From contig CM049309.1 in the NCBI GenBank assembly GCA_026874595.1, forward strand, positions 71,838,926 to 71,902,925: 64,000 bases of DNA, written 5' to 3'. Source of the stretch: Sipunculus nudus. Lineage: Eukaryota > Annelida > Sipuncula > Golfingiida > Sipunculidae. This document shows, piece after piece, positions 42,801-51,179 of the stretch (within the stretch, counting starts at the first letter, position 1; each line of letters starts with the position of its first letter). A program made the position numbers and the translations under genes. Below the pieces are notes generated by a model, which saw only the letters and a list, made by a program, of their open reading frames with translations, was not told the origin of the DNA and made no database searches.

Positions 42801-45800
42801 GTTAACACTAATTTTACACTTTTGAGACATTTGTCTGAGTATCATCATAAGATGAAGAAGTGAAACTCTCCTTTCACAGTTAATGCATATACATATAATA
42901 TTTCATGTTTTAAAAATAAATTTTATTCCATTTTTTTATTGTTTCACCTCAACACCACAGACTATAAACTATACCTGGTAGACAACAGGGCATGAGTCAG
43001 TGTTGTCTTTCTTACTAACAGCTGGCTCAGTTTTCCTCCTCCTTTTAGTACTAGTCTGAAATGGGAAAATACAAATGACTAGAACAATGTATTATCCTAT
43101 AATGTAGCTATCACACTGTTATTGTGTTACTGAAGCAAAATATTTTATTACTCTGGATGTGTTTAGCATAATGTATGATCCATAAGCCTTTTATTATAAA
43201 AAAAAAAAGGTTTATATAAATTTTCTTTAAAGTTGCTGCTCAAGATGACATGATTCAGGTATTCATGTCCTCTGATATCAAATGGCCATGATGAGCAAAA
43301 AGCATGAGTTTGAGAACTCTGGAAGTCATTCTACCCATTGTTAAGGTTCATTATCAATATATTGATATAATATTGATGTTTCTTAATATCTGTCAAAAAT
43401 AAATGTCCTGTCCTTGTGTTTAAAATATTTATCGGGGTTCCTGCACCTCTTTGCAAAGCGAATTTAAGACCTGTTTAAGACCAGCTGACAGAAATTTCAG
43501 ACCCTTTTATACAAAGGATTCCTAAATGGCCCTATCGTGCTATAAAACTACACCTGGCATCTGGTGGAGAGACTAATACTCCTGACTTTTGAAGAGCCTT
43601 CAATTATTAGCGGGGGGAGTCCTGAGAATCTACGGAGATCTTTCTTCGACCAGCTGTCTCAAGCTTACATTCGATCACCGAACTGGTTATGCACATTCAT
43701 TATATTAGGATGGGTTAAATCAAATTTAAGACCTATTTAAGACCTATGTCAGGATTCCTTGCATTTTTAAGACCTTATCAAGCCCTTAAAATGCAAAATA
43801 AAGGCCCCACAGGAACCCTGATATATGCTGATAAAAGATTTTTGGCTTGTGAGATCGCGAAAACGGAACTCTTTCAAAACACCTGTAACGGAAAAAATGT
43901 TAGAATTTAATTTCATGAATTAAAGCCAACCAAGGTACCAGAGTTGATCCTGTACAACAATATTTCTTATGTGGCCTTAATATTTTGGTCTGAATTGCTG
44001 GAATTTTCAATCCACCGTTTGAACAGCAAACATCTACCATAATCAGAATAACTAACCAACAAAATCCTCACCCACAGCCTTATATAGGAATTTCCTTAGG
44101 TTCACAATTTTTCTAGATCTTATATATTTTCCTTGTTAACACCTTTGTTTACTGATATGATATGAATCAACATACTGCGATTTCTGACTGCTTTGCTTTA
44201 AGTTCCATTGCTGCCTTCAAGGTGGAGCCACCAGACCTTCTGGGTCTTGTGCTGTGCATTTCCTGTTGTACTGTTGTACAAACAGGGATTATGGTTGCTG
44301 ATTTTCTTTTTCTTTTAGACCCACCTGTAAACAGAGAACAACAGAGGAGTGAACAAACAAAATTAATAATGACTGCAGTCTGCAGGATCATGGGCAAGTT
44401 GATTCCTGATCGTTAAATATTATCCTGGTTTTTTATCTATTGTGGAGTTTTAAGTTCTCTACAAAGCATTCTCTATTTAAAGCTACTCTCTAGCAAAATG
44501 GTTAAACCAATTCTATTTAATGGTAAAACAGATAGAAAAGGCACAAAAACAGATAGGAAACTATCATTCATTTTTTCAGGGGCTGGTATAAAATATTAAG
44601 TAACCAAAGGGGACCTATATTACTATTCACGGCTCTAAGAAAAACAACTGTGATTACTGATGTCTCTGACATCAACTGCTGTAATTAGAGACCGCTCTGA
44701 CAAAAATGACAACTGAAATATATTCTAAAAGAACTTGTCCAGCAAAGCTACTGACACTCTAGATTAAACTTAATCTGTGGCACACATGAAACGTCATCAT
44801 AAGAGACCGAGAGTCTGCCAGGCTGTTTTAGTCCTGTCCACCTCTTCCAAGTCAGAGTCCTGGCCACTTGAACCTGAGTCCAAGTTCCAGTCCTTGAGGT
44901 TCAAGTCACAGTACAGTGCACCTTTTTTAAGTTGGGAGTCAAAAGCTTCCAGCTGAGTGCAATATAGCTGTCCTAATTAAAACAAAGATATTTAAACATT
45001 TAAACAAGTTTATCATATGTATTTTTAAGTTACTTACCAACACATGCTTTTTACTTGATTGTTTAATTACATTTAGCTCCTGATGGCATACTTAGCAATC
45101 TTCTGAATATTAATAGTTTAGTAGCTAAAACTTCATATTAAGTGAATGGGCTTTTTCCTACTGGACTTGATATTTACCCCATCAGAGTTCTTGATATTCA
45201 CTGGGTCAGGGTTCTTGATATCTACTGGATGAGAGTTCTTGATATTTACTGGGTCAGAGTTCTTGATATTCACTGGGTCAGAGTTCTTGACATTTACTGG
45301 GTCAGAGTTCTTGATATTTACTGGGTCAGAGTTCTTGATATTTACTGGGTCAGACTTCTTGAGTTCCATGAGTACAAGTCTGAAACAAGGTCTCCTTATG
45401 ACAGTGATAGAGCCAGAGACCAGTATTTTAGGAAGACAGGGATTTGACTCCCTCTTTTACATATCAGCTCACCTTGAGTGAGTGGTGGTGGTTTCCTATC
45501 AGCCAGTTTCCAGTAGCCAGTCTCTCCTATTTCTTTAGCTCCAGATGAGAAGTACTCGGGACTGTTAGAGGACAATACGCCAGCAACTGTTCCCAGCCAC
45601 AGATTGGATTTCTTCCTGAAATACAAATATTGCATACATAAATATAAAATGCTTTGTTAATTTCTATCATATTGTCTAGCTATATTTAGCATCACTTACA
45701 ACAGGTAGTGCATGGTATTTAAATGTATATAAAATAGCCTTCCCTATGTTTTTCCAGATCACCTGGCTTGTAGCCCTCATCACAGCTAATACTGGTCAAG

Positions 45801-48800
45801 GTCACTGGTCACATGCTCAAAAAGTACATTTAAAACCTGTTGATTTGTTATTCAGCTTCATTAAATTTTCTAAAAAATGTAAATATGAAAGCGAGGCTGG
45901 CAACGCCCGAGACTCTCCATGTCACTTTGCCCTTCAGATTCAGAAGCACCTGAAGGCTGCCAAATTTAAATGCTGGTTTTTGTTCTGAAGTTTTAAATCT
46001 CATATATTAGGTATTTAGTTCCTCATGAGTTTAAGTGTGAAACTGTGTGAAAATGTTTAAAAGAATAATGGGTGTTCAATGGGTGGAAAAAGATTATGAA
46101 TGTATATAAATTTGTAAACAGCACATAACAGATCAGCTTATATAGCCTTATCAACCAACAGGAATAATGAGGTAAATTTAAAAAAAAATTTCATTAAAAG
46201 TTTATAGCCAAACATTTATTTAGCCAAATATTTCAATAAAACAATTTCATGAAAAGTTTACAGCCAAATATTCAAAGGCAGCTGATCTTTGCCCCAGAGG
46301 AGCATTTCACCCCCTATCAGTGGAAGTCACTCAAGCAAGCAGGTAAATTAACAGTCCCATCTAAGATTTGGTTCTGAGACTTTATCATCAGATTTATCAA
46401 TTACTTATGCACATCTGAATATGTCACTCCCACTGGCATTTTGGGCTACTTCCTCTCAAGGGTGACTGTCAGCTCCCCATTAAACATATATACACATCAC
46501 TCTACAAACCTGGCTGAGCCAAAAAAAACAGTCCAGTTGCTCTGTATAAATATACTGATGTGGTGTTTCCAGTGGAAGTAGCCGTGCTTCCCCGAGTTGC
46601 TCCGCTGCAGGTTGTACAAAGACAGCCATATCACATGCAACCTGCAAGAGAATCAATTATATCCATGAACTATTATGTATGCACTTCCAAGAAGTCATAT
46701 CATTCTGATATAAATCAGTCTTATTCTGTCAGAGATATAACAACCGGGCCATTAGCTTGACCATTCATTGTGATCTTCAAGTAAGACTTAATTTGCTATG
46801 TCCATATTCTATGGTATATTCTACACAGGATATTTCACGATAATATAGATAGTACACAATTATCTGATTAATATTTAATCATTGGTCGTTTTTTATTTTT
46901 CAATCATGGAATATGATTTTACAACAAAATTTCTACCACTAGTTAAACATAGCAACCCTGCTATGACGACTTGTTCTTTAGGAACTAGCCAATCACAGAG
47001 TAATTCATTATGTATTTAAACACTAAATAAGTAAATTATGTTACAATCAGCCACTGTATTCAGTACATATGGCCGTAATTATACAGAGGGACACCAACAC
47101 ATCAGGACTATATAACCAGATATCCCTGTATAAATATGTACATGATACTTGATCATCTGATGAAAACCACTGCACAACATTTTACATTACATTGGTAGGT
47201 TCTCTGCATTAAATAAGACATGTGAGGCAAAATATTACTGGTCAGAAATGGGTTTTACAGCACTGGTGTGGCTGTTTGGAAAAAAATAAGTTTTCTTCTG
47301 TGATAAAAGGATGTGCCCTGGCTCAGAATCTAACCTAAGCCTTATAAATACTGTATCACAATGCAGATTTACATATCATAAGAGTATTGTATACAAAATT
47401 TAATTACATCATCAGATAGTAAAACATTACTGCCCCATTATTCATATTTTTGAAAATAAAAAATTAATACTTTTTTTGTAAAAGTATTTGTGATATCTTA
47501 CGTTTACATCTTACCATGATAATTTTTTTCTTTTACATTCCTCTGGTCCCTGTAAGTTACAGTTGATGCACTTCAATGAAAAGAAGACATCACCATGAAG
47601 GGGACTTGGCCGACCAGCTTTCAAACAACCTACCAAGCCAAAAAAAGAATAAATAAAATAAATATATAATAAATATGTAAATGATGCAAAACAAATCTAA
47701 ATATATAAATGGAAAGACACCATGATTCAAAGCAAACCTGCACAAATACTGCCCCTTATACCTGTGAATGGGATGGCTTCAACTGGGGACAAAGAAACTG
47801 CACTTTGTCACAATGGTAATATAATCCTTCAAATTTAAAAAAAAATTGTTTAAGGTGATCCAGATTACATACAAACTTTAATGCAGGGTTCCTGCATTTT
47901 TTTTATTTGTTAAATATGGCTCCCTTGGCAACAAACTTGTATGCATGAAACAGTTCCATTTTGTTGGACATGATTAAACAGTTTATATAAATAAGAAAAG
48001 AAAAACCTGATGTTTCCAGATTCTAGGATAACTACTGCATATTCCCTTTTTATGGCCGCATGACAACTTATAGCCACACTTGGAGTTTCAAGGTCCATTT
48101 AAGCTCCCACCAAAGTTCAAATACTAAAACAACCCCTTAAAGGCTGTACCACAACTCTGTTGTTGGCCTAAGTGTAGCTACAGTCTGTACTGAGCAAATA
48201 AATCATGACATAACTGCTTCAAGAGATCATTTCATTTGCATGGTGGTTAAGCAAAAGGCTTCTTTTTTGCTTGACCCTGACGATGTAAGACTGCATAATA
48301 TATAGGTCAACCAATGGCTGACTGGTGAGATCTGTGACCTTTATTCAAAAACTTTGGGGTCAAATGGCACATCTTAGGTCAGGAGATGTCAAGTGTACTG
48401 AAGTACTGGTCAACGTCACTGAGTGGTGCACGGAGCAAGGCTTTCGTTTTACGCAGGGTTCAAGTTTCCGGATAGTGGATATTATTGTTATTCCCACGTT
48501 ATATACAACTAAGTTACAAAGAACGTAAACTTTAGGCCAGGGACTGAGAGAGATCAGGGACTGAGAGACAGAGCTCATCGTCCTTAATAACTTGGCAGCC
48601 TATCAACAATAAATATTGGAAGGTCACAGTTGACTTGTTCTTAAATGGAGAATGCACTCGAAAAAATTTAAGCTTTGAACACATGGCATAATCTGGGCAT
48701 GCATGTGGTTATGGTGCTCTTTTGCATAGTCATGTCATGACAAGGTCTTCCACAATTAAACAGCTTAATTTTGATCAATGATGACAGCACTATAACATGA

Positions 48801-50059
48801 ACAACATAACTTTTAACCTAAAATATATCACCATGTCTCTTTCTTCATAATATCGACTGTAACTTTAAATGATTCCACACTGCAATTGCGCAGTGGCAGA
48901 ATTGTTGACCATTTTGACAATTGGTTACCACGTACATTACCATGGCACAGCTTTTCATTAGCTCAAAAGACAGTAATATTTTTCGAAATCATTTGCATTA
49001 TCCCGAGACATGAATGTAGTTCCTAATATTACCAACTACTGTCATGTGTAAAACTGAGCTTTTCATAGGAAATGAAATTTCTCTGATTGCTGCCTTGCAT
49101 ACATGTATATATGTGAGCCGTAAATTGGATGTCACTGAATTTGCAAATAAATAAATATCTCTCGTGATTGCTGGACAGCAAGTTTTATGGGCAATGTGGC
49201 CGACAGGGTATTGTTTTAAGTAGCTGGCAGACAATTAGGGAAATATTGTTGTTAGCACTTTTCACAAAGTAAAAGAAACAAAAAATTCCATGGTTTCACA
49301 GACTTGATTGACAAATCACACAATTTCATGATTTTCAAGCTATGGAAAAACATTTTAAAAAATTTCCCATGTTTTTTAGAGACCCGGGAACCCCATAATG
49401 GAACGTAACTTTGGTATTTTAAAACCTAACTTAAAGGCATTAGAGCTCAACAAATTTTGTTAAAAACTTTATAAATAATGTTGCTATCAGACACACTAAC
49501 CAACCCCCTATAACAAAAACATAACATCTCCCAGCAGAGTTTCTGAATGTGGCAACCCACACTGCACACAGCTGGACCCACAAGAGTACGACTCTGCTGG
49601 TTAGGGATTGTAGGTACAGAAATTCTAGCTCCATAATGCCTTGGGATTCCAAATAAACCAGCAGCAGAGATATAAATGTAGTGAATGTATATCCATTTAA
49701 TTATTTTGGATGAGAATTGTTTCAAGGCAAATTACATAAACATGGGTGTTCTTGTTGTAAGGACTTCACAGAATAAGTAATATTTTGTCAGCATGTGAAT
49801 GTCACATGTAATCAGGTGTTTCCTTTTAAATGTGACAAATTTAAATTTTCAAGTTTGACAGTTGAGACATACTATAATCCTGACCATCTCCACAATTCCC
49901 AACTGGAATAGGTTTGTTTGTGTAGAAATTATACCAACCCATGTGATACCAGGCATTACAACCTTCACACTGGATGAGATCCGGGTCTGTGCTGAACCCC
50001 TGACAGTAGCAGGCTTTCCCTGTGGGTTCAGGCTCTGTAGGCGTGTCCTGGTCAGCCAT
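27644..50059 (-). CDS. KAT14: KAT14 (CSRP2BP/ATAC2) histone acetyltransferase, complete 18-exon gene
   Basis: The gene encodes a GNAT-family lysine acetyltransferase; in animals KAT14 is a nuclear subunit of the ATAC coactivator complex and acetylates histones. Joining 18 exons (listed separately) gives 2,322 nt, 773 residues plus stop, close to the roughly 780 residues of vertebrate KAT14. All junctions are GT-AG and phases match throughout. Order: PHD finger (Cys17, 19, 31, 34, His39, Cys42, 61, 64), the KAT14 domain with YFHWKHHISIFI and LGTVAGVL (about residues 78-175), basic and acidic linkers, a conserved segment ending QLKRKLIVRQ, then ISPYTSR, PFIRRDYDCRPPKL, EFFWPGID, and a GNAT domain with the acetyl-CoA loop EWRGAGMA near 700-707 and C-terminus FFLRLRR. 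The ATG context is ACAATGG and an in-frame TGA lies at 50072-50074. Introns are 0.37-2.3 kb and rich in transposons. Orthology is from recalled family features; the exon structure is seen directly. Confidence 0.95.
28614..29246 (-). repeat. 39-bp tandem array of exon end plus 5' splice site (16 copies)
   Basis: Each unit is 32 nt of exon 17 end (TGGCCACCTTCATG...ATACAG) plus 7 nt of intron start (GTATGTC). Copy 0 is the exon itself. Fifteen more follow, with donor G at 29175, 29136, 29097, 29058, 29019, 28980, 28941, 28902, 28863, 28824, 28785, 28746, 28707, 28668 and 28629. Spacing is exactly 39 bp throughout. Donors are CAG|GTATGT, GTACGT, GTACAT, GTATAT or GTACCT. Exceptions are TAG|GTACGT (29019), CTA|GTATGT (28902) and GCG|GATACG (28629, GT lost). 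Because 39 is a multiple of three, every donor is in phase 0. Confidence 0.97.
29215..29347 (-). CDS. KAT14: KAT14 exon 17: GNAT motif A; founder of the 39-bp donor array
   Basis: The acceptor is CTCTTCAAAG and the annotated donor is CAG|GTATGT at 29214. It reads KLVVGFAFMVPDVKYNEAYI, SFIFSRPEWRGAGMA, then TFMLYHLIQ. It contains GNAT motif A: the acetyl-CoA loop R-G-A-G and helix 3. The last 32 nt and the following 7 intronic nt recur as a tandem array running into intron 17, so several equivalent donors are available and the true exon 3' end is ambiguous from sequence alone. Confidence 0.95.
29533..29943. mobile_element. 411-bp ATCGAT-rich dispersed element (KAT14 intron 16)
   Basis: Both ends match the ends of the 4501-6487 element (CAATGATTGGTCATTTTCTT at the left, CAATTCCTACCACTAGTTTA at the right). 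The left and right ends also resemble each other in direct orientation (AATCAATNATNGGTCNTTTT). It lies entirely in intron 16. Confidence 0.6.
29959..29974 (+). promoter_or_regulatory. CTCF-like motif in KAT14 intron 16
   Basis: CCACCAGAGGGCAGCA fits the established CTCF core (CCASYAGRKGGCRSY) at every position I can compare. It lies just outside the 411-bp ATCGAT element. Binding is inferred only. Confidence 0.45.
30670..30718 (-). CDS. KAT14: KAT14 exon 16 (49-nt micro-exon)
   Basis: A 49-nt exon encoding LSECLQYPDFSCVVLY. It is flanked by the acceptor CATTTTCAG and the weak donor ACAG|GTCAGT. It matches LSECLQYPDFSVVVLYK of KAT14. Phases 1 in and 2 out are exact. Confidence 0.95.
31563..31837. 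repeat. About 17-bp degenerate minisatellite (TTTAATCTGTGGGTAAC) in KAT14 intron 15
   Basis: About fifteen imperfect units of GGGTAACTTTAATCTGT with 1-3 bp length variation. It is intronic, non-coding and degenerate, unlike the rigid 39-bp array in intron 17. Confidence 0.85.
32345..32620. repeat. Dispersed repeat family D, copy 1 (KAT14 intron 15)
   Basis: GAGGATGCAAATATTTTC, CATGGCCTACAAGTA, CCACTTGA-like and GTTAGCTTTTTAGTATACTT then TCTAACAAC follow the same order as at 63345-63470. No coding capacity. Confidence 0.6.
32798..32916 (-). CDS. KAT14: KAT14 exon 15: start of GNAT domain
   Basis: The acceptor is TTTTTTTACAG and the donor is GACT|GTAAGT. It reads NDPTWKPPPTAPLDYCYVRP, then QHIPSINALCREFFWPGID. 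It matches PHWTPEPDAPLDYCYVRPNHIP...CQEFFWPGID, the first strand and helices of the KAT14 GNAT fold. Out phase is 1. Confidence 0.97.
33284..33370 (-). CDS. KAT14: KAT14 exon 14
   Basis: The acceptor is ATATATTGCAG and the donor is ACAG|GTAGGT. It reads VLKPFIRRDYDCRPPKLRLL, matching ILKPYIRRDYETKPPKLQLL of KAT14. It ends AYPHR in phase 2. Confidence 0.96.
34544..34653 (-). CDS. KAT14: KAT14 exon 13
   Basis: The acceptor is TTATACAG and the donor is CCAG|GTAGGT. It reads TGVYAPGAGGQYVSFMTRLV and then NSIISPYTSR, matching KFLYRLVG...QSIVSPYTSR in KAT14. Phase out is 2. Confidence 0.95.
35378..35862. mobile_element. GAGTCC-hexamer element, copy B (KAT14 intron 12)
   Basis: Two blocks of degenerate GAGTCCAAGTCC hexamers (about 35389-35520 and 35765-35860) flank a 240-bp non-repetitive middle with CTACTGGACT. 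It shares AGGCCACT, TTTGGAACCCAAGTC and the right end CGAGTCCTACATCA with copy A. No coding capacity is evident. Confidence 0.65.
36202..36270 (-). CDS. KAT14: KAT14 exon 12
   Basis: A 69-nt phase-0 exon starting EMPNQMSSPSKIN and ending QQVLDRYQ, matching family FRILDRYQ. The acceptor is TTTTTTGTAG and the donor is CAG|GTAAAG. Intron 12 downstream carries a GAGTCC-hexamer element. Confidence 0.92.
37245..37328 (-). CDS. KAT14: KAT14 exon 11
   Basis: An 84-nt phase-0 exon reading QKRDHNRKVFDLDAAVNKFI. The acceptor is TTTTTTTTCAG and the donor is CAG|GTAGGA. It continues the conserved block (AKRDRGLPLFDLDQVVN in vertebrates). Confidence 0.93.
37781..37904 (-). CDS. KAT14: KAT14 exon 10
   Basis: The acceptor is ATTCAG and the donor is CAG|GTAAGG. 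It reads RCVPLSLYEEQMLLKKIRLL and later FNQLKRKLIVRQ. This is the conserved KAT14 block YTPVSIYEEKLLLKRL...LKRKLIVRQ. It ends in phase 0. Confidence 0.95.
39069..39420. repeat. Dispersed repeat with a long open minus-strand frame, copy 1 (KAT14 intron 9)
   Basis: Minus strand 39407-39069 encodes 112 residues, including YNALTFGPWTEMFVQQRYII and KWVELSVANGTVVDVLIAKM. DNA at 39165-39370 is homologous to 59515-59720. No protein family recognised; it lies in a KAT14 intron on the same strand, so it is likely a transposon or gene fragment. Confidence 0.55.
39975..40302 (-). CDS. KAT14: KAT14 exon 9: long acidic, serine-rich exon
   Basis: This is the longest exon at 328 nt. The acceptor is GTTGGCAG and the donor is TCAG|GTGAGG. 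It encodes SASVEAEASEDTAVLL, a run of acidic residues (SEDEEEDEA), SSSVESESSSSSDEDE, then KRRRKMMG and NKPKPVR. It looks like an intrinsically disordered acidic linker with a basic end and has a sumoylation-like IKEE. An open frame on the other strand across this exon is a shadow. Confidence 0.88.
40670..40819 (-). CDS. KAT14: KAT14 exon 8: acidic linker
   Basis: The acceptor is GTATTTCAG and the donor is CCAA|GTATGT. It reads EPLDELIPIQHFESDDDLEV and ends PSVDDLIAGLP, an acidic segment in the place of the DLIPDVMPPQALFHDDDEME region of vertebrate KAT14. Both flanking phases are 1. Confidence 0.85.
41105..41290. repeat. TGACCTTGACCT dispersed repeat, copy in KAT14 intron 7
   Basis: GTGACCTTGACATTTGACCT, TAGGTGAGCCATAAGTGAAA and GTGACCTTGAGTGATCTTTG mirror the copy at 27115. 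No coding capacity. Confidence 0.6.
41335..41488 (-). CDS. KAT14: KAT14 exon 7: linker
   Basis: The acceptor is ACTATTTTCAG and the donor is AGAG|GTAATA, at 51 codons plus one base. It starts TSAQPEIAVPSC and ends IQEDTFIKR. It is acidic and low in complexity, in the variable middle part of the protein. Its phase joins exons 6 and 8 exactly. Confidence 0.8.
41760..42562. repeat. Palindrome-bearing tandem repeat with 3' hairpin (KAT14 intron 6)
   Basis: Units of about 137 bp (or 271-bp dimers, from the repeated GAGATATGAGTGATTTTATC near 41905 and 42176) each carry a GGTGGCGCCACC-like palindrome: degenerate near 41829 and 41963, perfect at 42097-42108 and 42239-42250. The element ends with a hairpin at 42533-42562 whose arms are GTATCCGC and GCGGATAC. 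Short open frames here are fragments of the repeat. Confidence 0.75.
42975..43055 (-). CDS. KAT14: KAT14 exon 6: short basic exon
   Basis: This 81-nt phase-0 exon encodes 27 residues, including TKRRRKTEP. The acceptor is CCATTTCAG and the donor is CAG|GTATAG. It lies in the poorly conserved linker, so support is from splice sites, open phase and basic content. It is preceded by the intron-5 transposon and followed by the intron-6 palindrome array. Confidence 0.75.
43433..43824. mobile_element. About 390-bp hAT/P-like MITE in KAT14 intron 5
   Basis: The left end GGGGTTCCTGCACCTCTTTG and right end AGGCCCCACAGGAACCCTGA are inverted. Both subterminal regions contain TTTAAGACCT repeats. CAGGGTTCC-type ends with TTAAGACC are typical of hAT- or P-superfamily MITEs. 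There is no coding capacity. Confidence 0.6.
44176..44324 (-). CDS. KAT14: KAT14 exon 5: basic linker
   Basis: The acceptor is CTGTTTACAG and the donor is GCA|GTATGT. It encodes GGSKRKRKS, a nuclear-localisation-like basic cluster, and RPRRSGGSTLKAAMELKAKQ, which resembles the RKRASRNPVESAMELKEK region of vertebrate KAT14. Out phase is 0. Confidence 0.85.
44818..45380. mobile_element. GAGTCC-hexamer element, copy C (KAT14 intron 4)
   Basis: The left part is made of degenerate GAGTCC/AAGTCC hexamers (AAGTCAGAGTCC, GAGTCCAAGTTCCAGTCC). A shared TGGCCACT lies near the start and CTACTGGACTT lies in the right half, both also in copy B. The 24-bp minisatellite lies at its right end. No ORF or terminal inverted repeat was seen; a non-autonomous element of unknown class. 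Confidence 0.6.
45187..45354. repeat. 24-bp minisatellite, seven exact-length units, KAT14 intron 4
   Basis: Seven tandem units of GTTCTTGATATTTACTGGGT plus CAGA without indels. Frames on both strands stay open (plus strand repeat DIYWVRVL, minus strand SDPVNIKN), which is a by-product of a 24-bp period without stops. It sits inside the intron-4 copy of the GAGTCC-hexamer element, so it probably grew from element sequence. Confidence 0.9.
45473..45615 (-). CDS. KAT14: KAT14 exon 4
   Basis: The acceptor is TGTATTTCAG and the donor is CAAG|GTGAGC. It reads RKKSNLWLGTVAGVLSSNSP and continues EYFSSGAKEIGETGYWKLAD. It matches the KAT14 signature TVAGCL...YFRSGAQEFGEPGWWKL. It ends in phase 1 inside a PPPLTQG stretch. 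Confidence 0.95.
46510..46641 (-). CDS. KAT14: KAT14 exon 3
   Basis: The acceptor is TTCTCTTGCAG and the donor is CCAG|GTTTGT. It reads LHVIWLSLYNLQRSNSGKHG, then YFHWKHHISIFIQSNWTVFF. This aligns without gaps to the family segment MLAMYNL...GYFRWKEDICAFI of KAT14. Phase in is 2 and phase out is 2. Confidence 0.92.
46857..46943. mobile_element. Right-end fragment of the ATCGAT-rich element (KAT14 intron 3 side)
   Basis: TAATCATTGGTCGTTTTTTA followed by TTTCTACCACTAGTT matches only the right end of the elements at 29533 and 4501. The left part is absent, so this is a truncated copy, in intron 2. Confidence 0.55.
47515..47629 (-). CDS. KAT14: KAT14 exon 2: second half of PHD finger
   Basis: The acceptor is TTGGTAG|GTTGTT and the donor is CATG|GTAAGA. 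In the phase set by exon 1 it reads GCLKAGRPSPLHGDVFFSLK and then CINC, completing a Cys4-His-Cys3 zinc-binding pattern. The following KRKKLSW matches the KAT14 stretch before the YNL motif. It is 115 nt, too short to stand out as an ORF. Confidence 0.9.
47884..49395. mobile_element. About 1.5-kb candidate element with CAGGGTTCC ends in KAT14 intron 1
   Basis: The left end CAGGGTTCCTGCATTTTTTT and right end AGAGACCCGGGAACCCC are inverted and share the GGGTTCC core with the intron-5 MITE. The interior has no transposase-like frame. The two ends could also be two separate fragments. Confidence 0.4.
49939..50059 (-). CDS. KAT14: KAT14 exon 1: start codon and first half of PHD finger
   Basis: The exon encodes 40 residues plus one base: start MADQDTPTEP, then CYC, CEGC and WYHM, the first five zinc ligands of a PHD finger. 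The donor is G|GTTGGT. Reading through the donor gives HMGW with no sixth ligand, whereas splicing to exon 2 gives HMGC and restores it, which fixes the boundary. Confidence 0.9.
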
Positions 50060-50143
50060 TGTCCTTACTCCTCAGTACATCTGACTGGTACTCCTCTTGA
50101 TGAAAGCTTCATGTCCCACACAATCCTCAGTCTATTTGGTATA
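50060..50143 (-). other. KAT14 5' UTR with upstream in-frame stop and possible 3' splice site
   Basis: An in-frame TGA (50072-50074) closes the frame upstream of the ATG. A pyrimidine-rich TTGCTCTCTCCTATAG ends at 50144 and looks like a 3' splice site. The 5' UTR would then start in an unseen upstream exon, and the promoter would lie further right in the window. Confidence 0.45.
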
Positions 50144-51179
50144 CTATAGGAGAGAGCAATTACTTTTATAAACTTGATGAACCAGTAATACACCAAAAGG
50201 TAGTGAACAGGTGACAGGTAATTTTGTATCAACTTTATTTTTTATAAGACATAATCCTTGTGATTACAATGCAATACATGTACATTAATTTTATCGATGA
50301 TGTGTTTGTCAGGATCTCTTTGTCTGGATGTATTCTTATGTTTTTATACCGAACTACCATTTTTCGACATATCACAACAAATTAAATTTGTAGCTCACCG
50401 ACACAAATATAATATCAGTTGATTTGCAGGAACATCTAAATTCAACATGCAAAAAATTTCACACTTTTTTTTATCATAGAAGTAATGTGAGGACAAAGTT
50501 AGATGCTAACATAGCCTCAAATGTATAATTTCTATCCATATTTGCCCTTCCTAGTGTCCCCTGGCCCTGCATACCCAGTTTGCATTTTACTTTTGGAAAT
50601 TGCTAAACTACTGGTTTGCTGCCATGTTGAAGGGTTAGTAGCTAGGTGCTTTCATCCCTTACGTGACATGAAAATACACATAACATGTCGGGTATTTTAG
50701 GTAATAATCATAAATACTGCATTATATGTAGATGTTATTTAGCCACCATATTGTCATAATCCATTTGATATTTCCATCGAAGTAAATAATTCAGTCTAAA
50801 TGGTTCAGAATTTTTTTTTTGTGGTTTCATTGTCACCTTGCAGATGATTTACCTTGTATACTGTGCATGACTGAGTCAGAGCCTGTCTCAGTCATGGTAC
50901 AGTATAGGCACCAACGGCGAAGCAACAGGTTTCTGTTGTGTCGCCAGCCCACCAAAGGGCCAACTGGGGTTATAAACGATACGATCTGTTACTCTTAGAA
51001 AGGAAACTGAGTAAAAATTTTTCCTATGGTTTTATTATACCAATGTTCACATTATGTTTTTATGTCGAAAGGCTTGTAATAAATAATATCCATTCCGGAA
51101 AGCATGAAGTACCTGTAACATTATCAAACTAGATATTTCTTGGCACTGCAGGTGCCATAGTATCCCCATACAATTAATC

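Noticed and set aside
45133-45447. Repeat protein frames DIYWVRVL / SDPVNIKN
   Set aside because: The 24-bp period without stops opens frames on both strands. It lies in a KAT14 intron without start context or splice support.
48325-48528. 67-codon plus-strand frame in KAT14 intron 1
   Set aside because: No family features, start context or splice signals. It lies within the candidate transposon.
49841-49938. Unspliced continuation of KAT14 exon 1 (GWYNFYTNKP...NLKI)
   Set aside because: It loses a PHD zinc ligand and ends shortly. Splicing to exon 2 restores the motif with exact phase.
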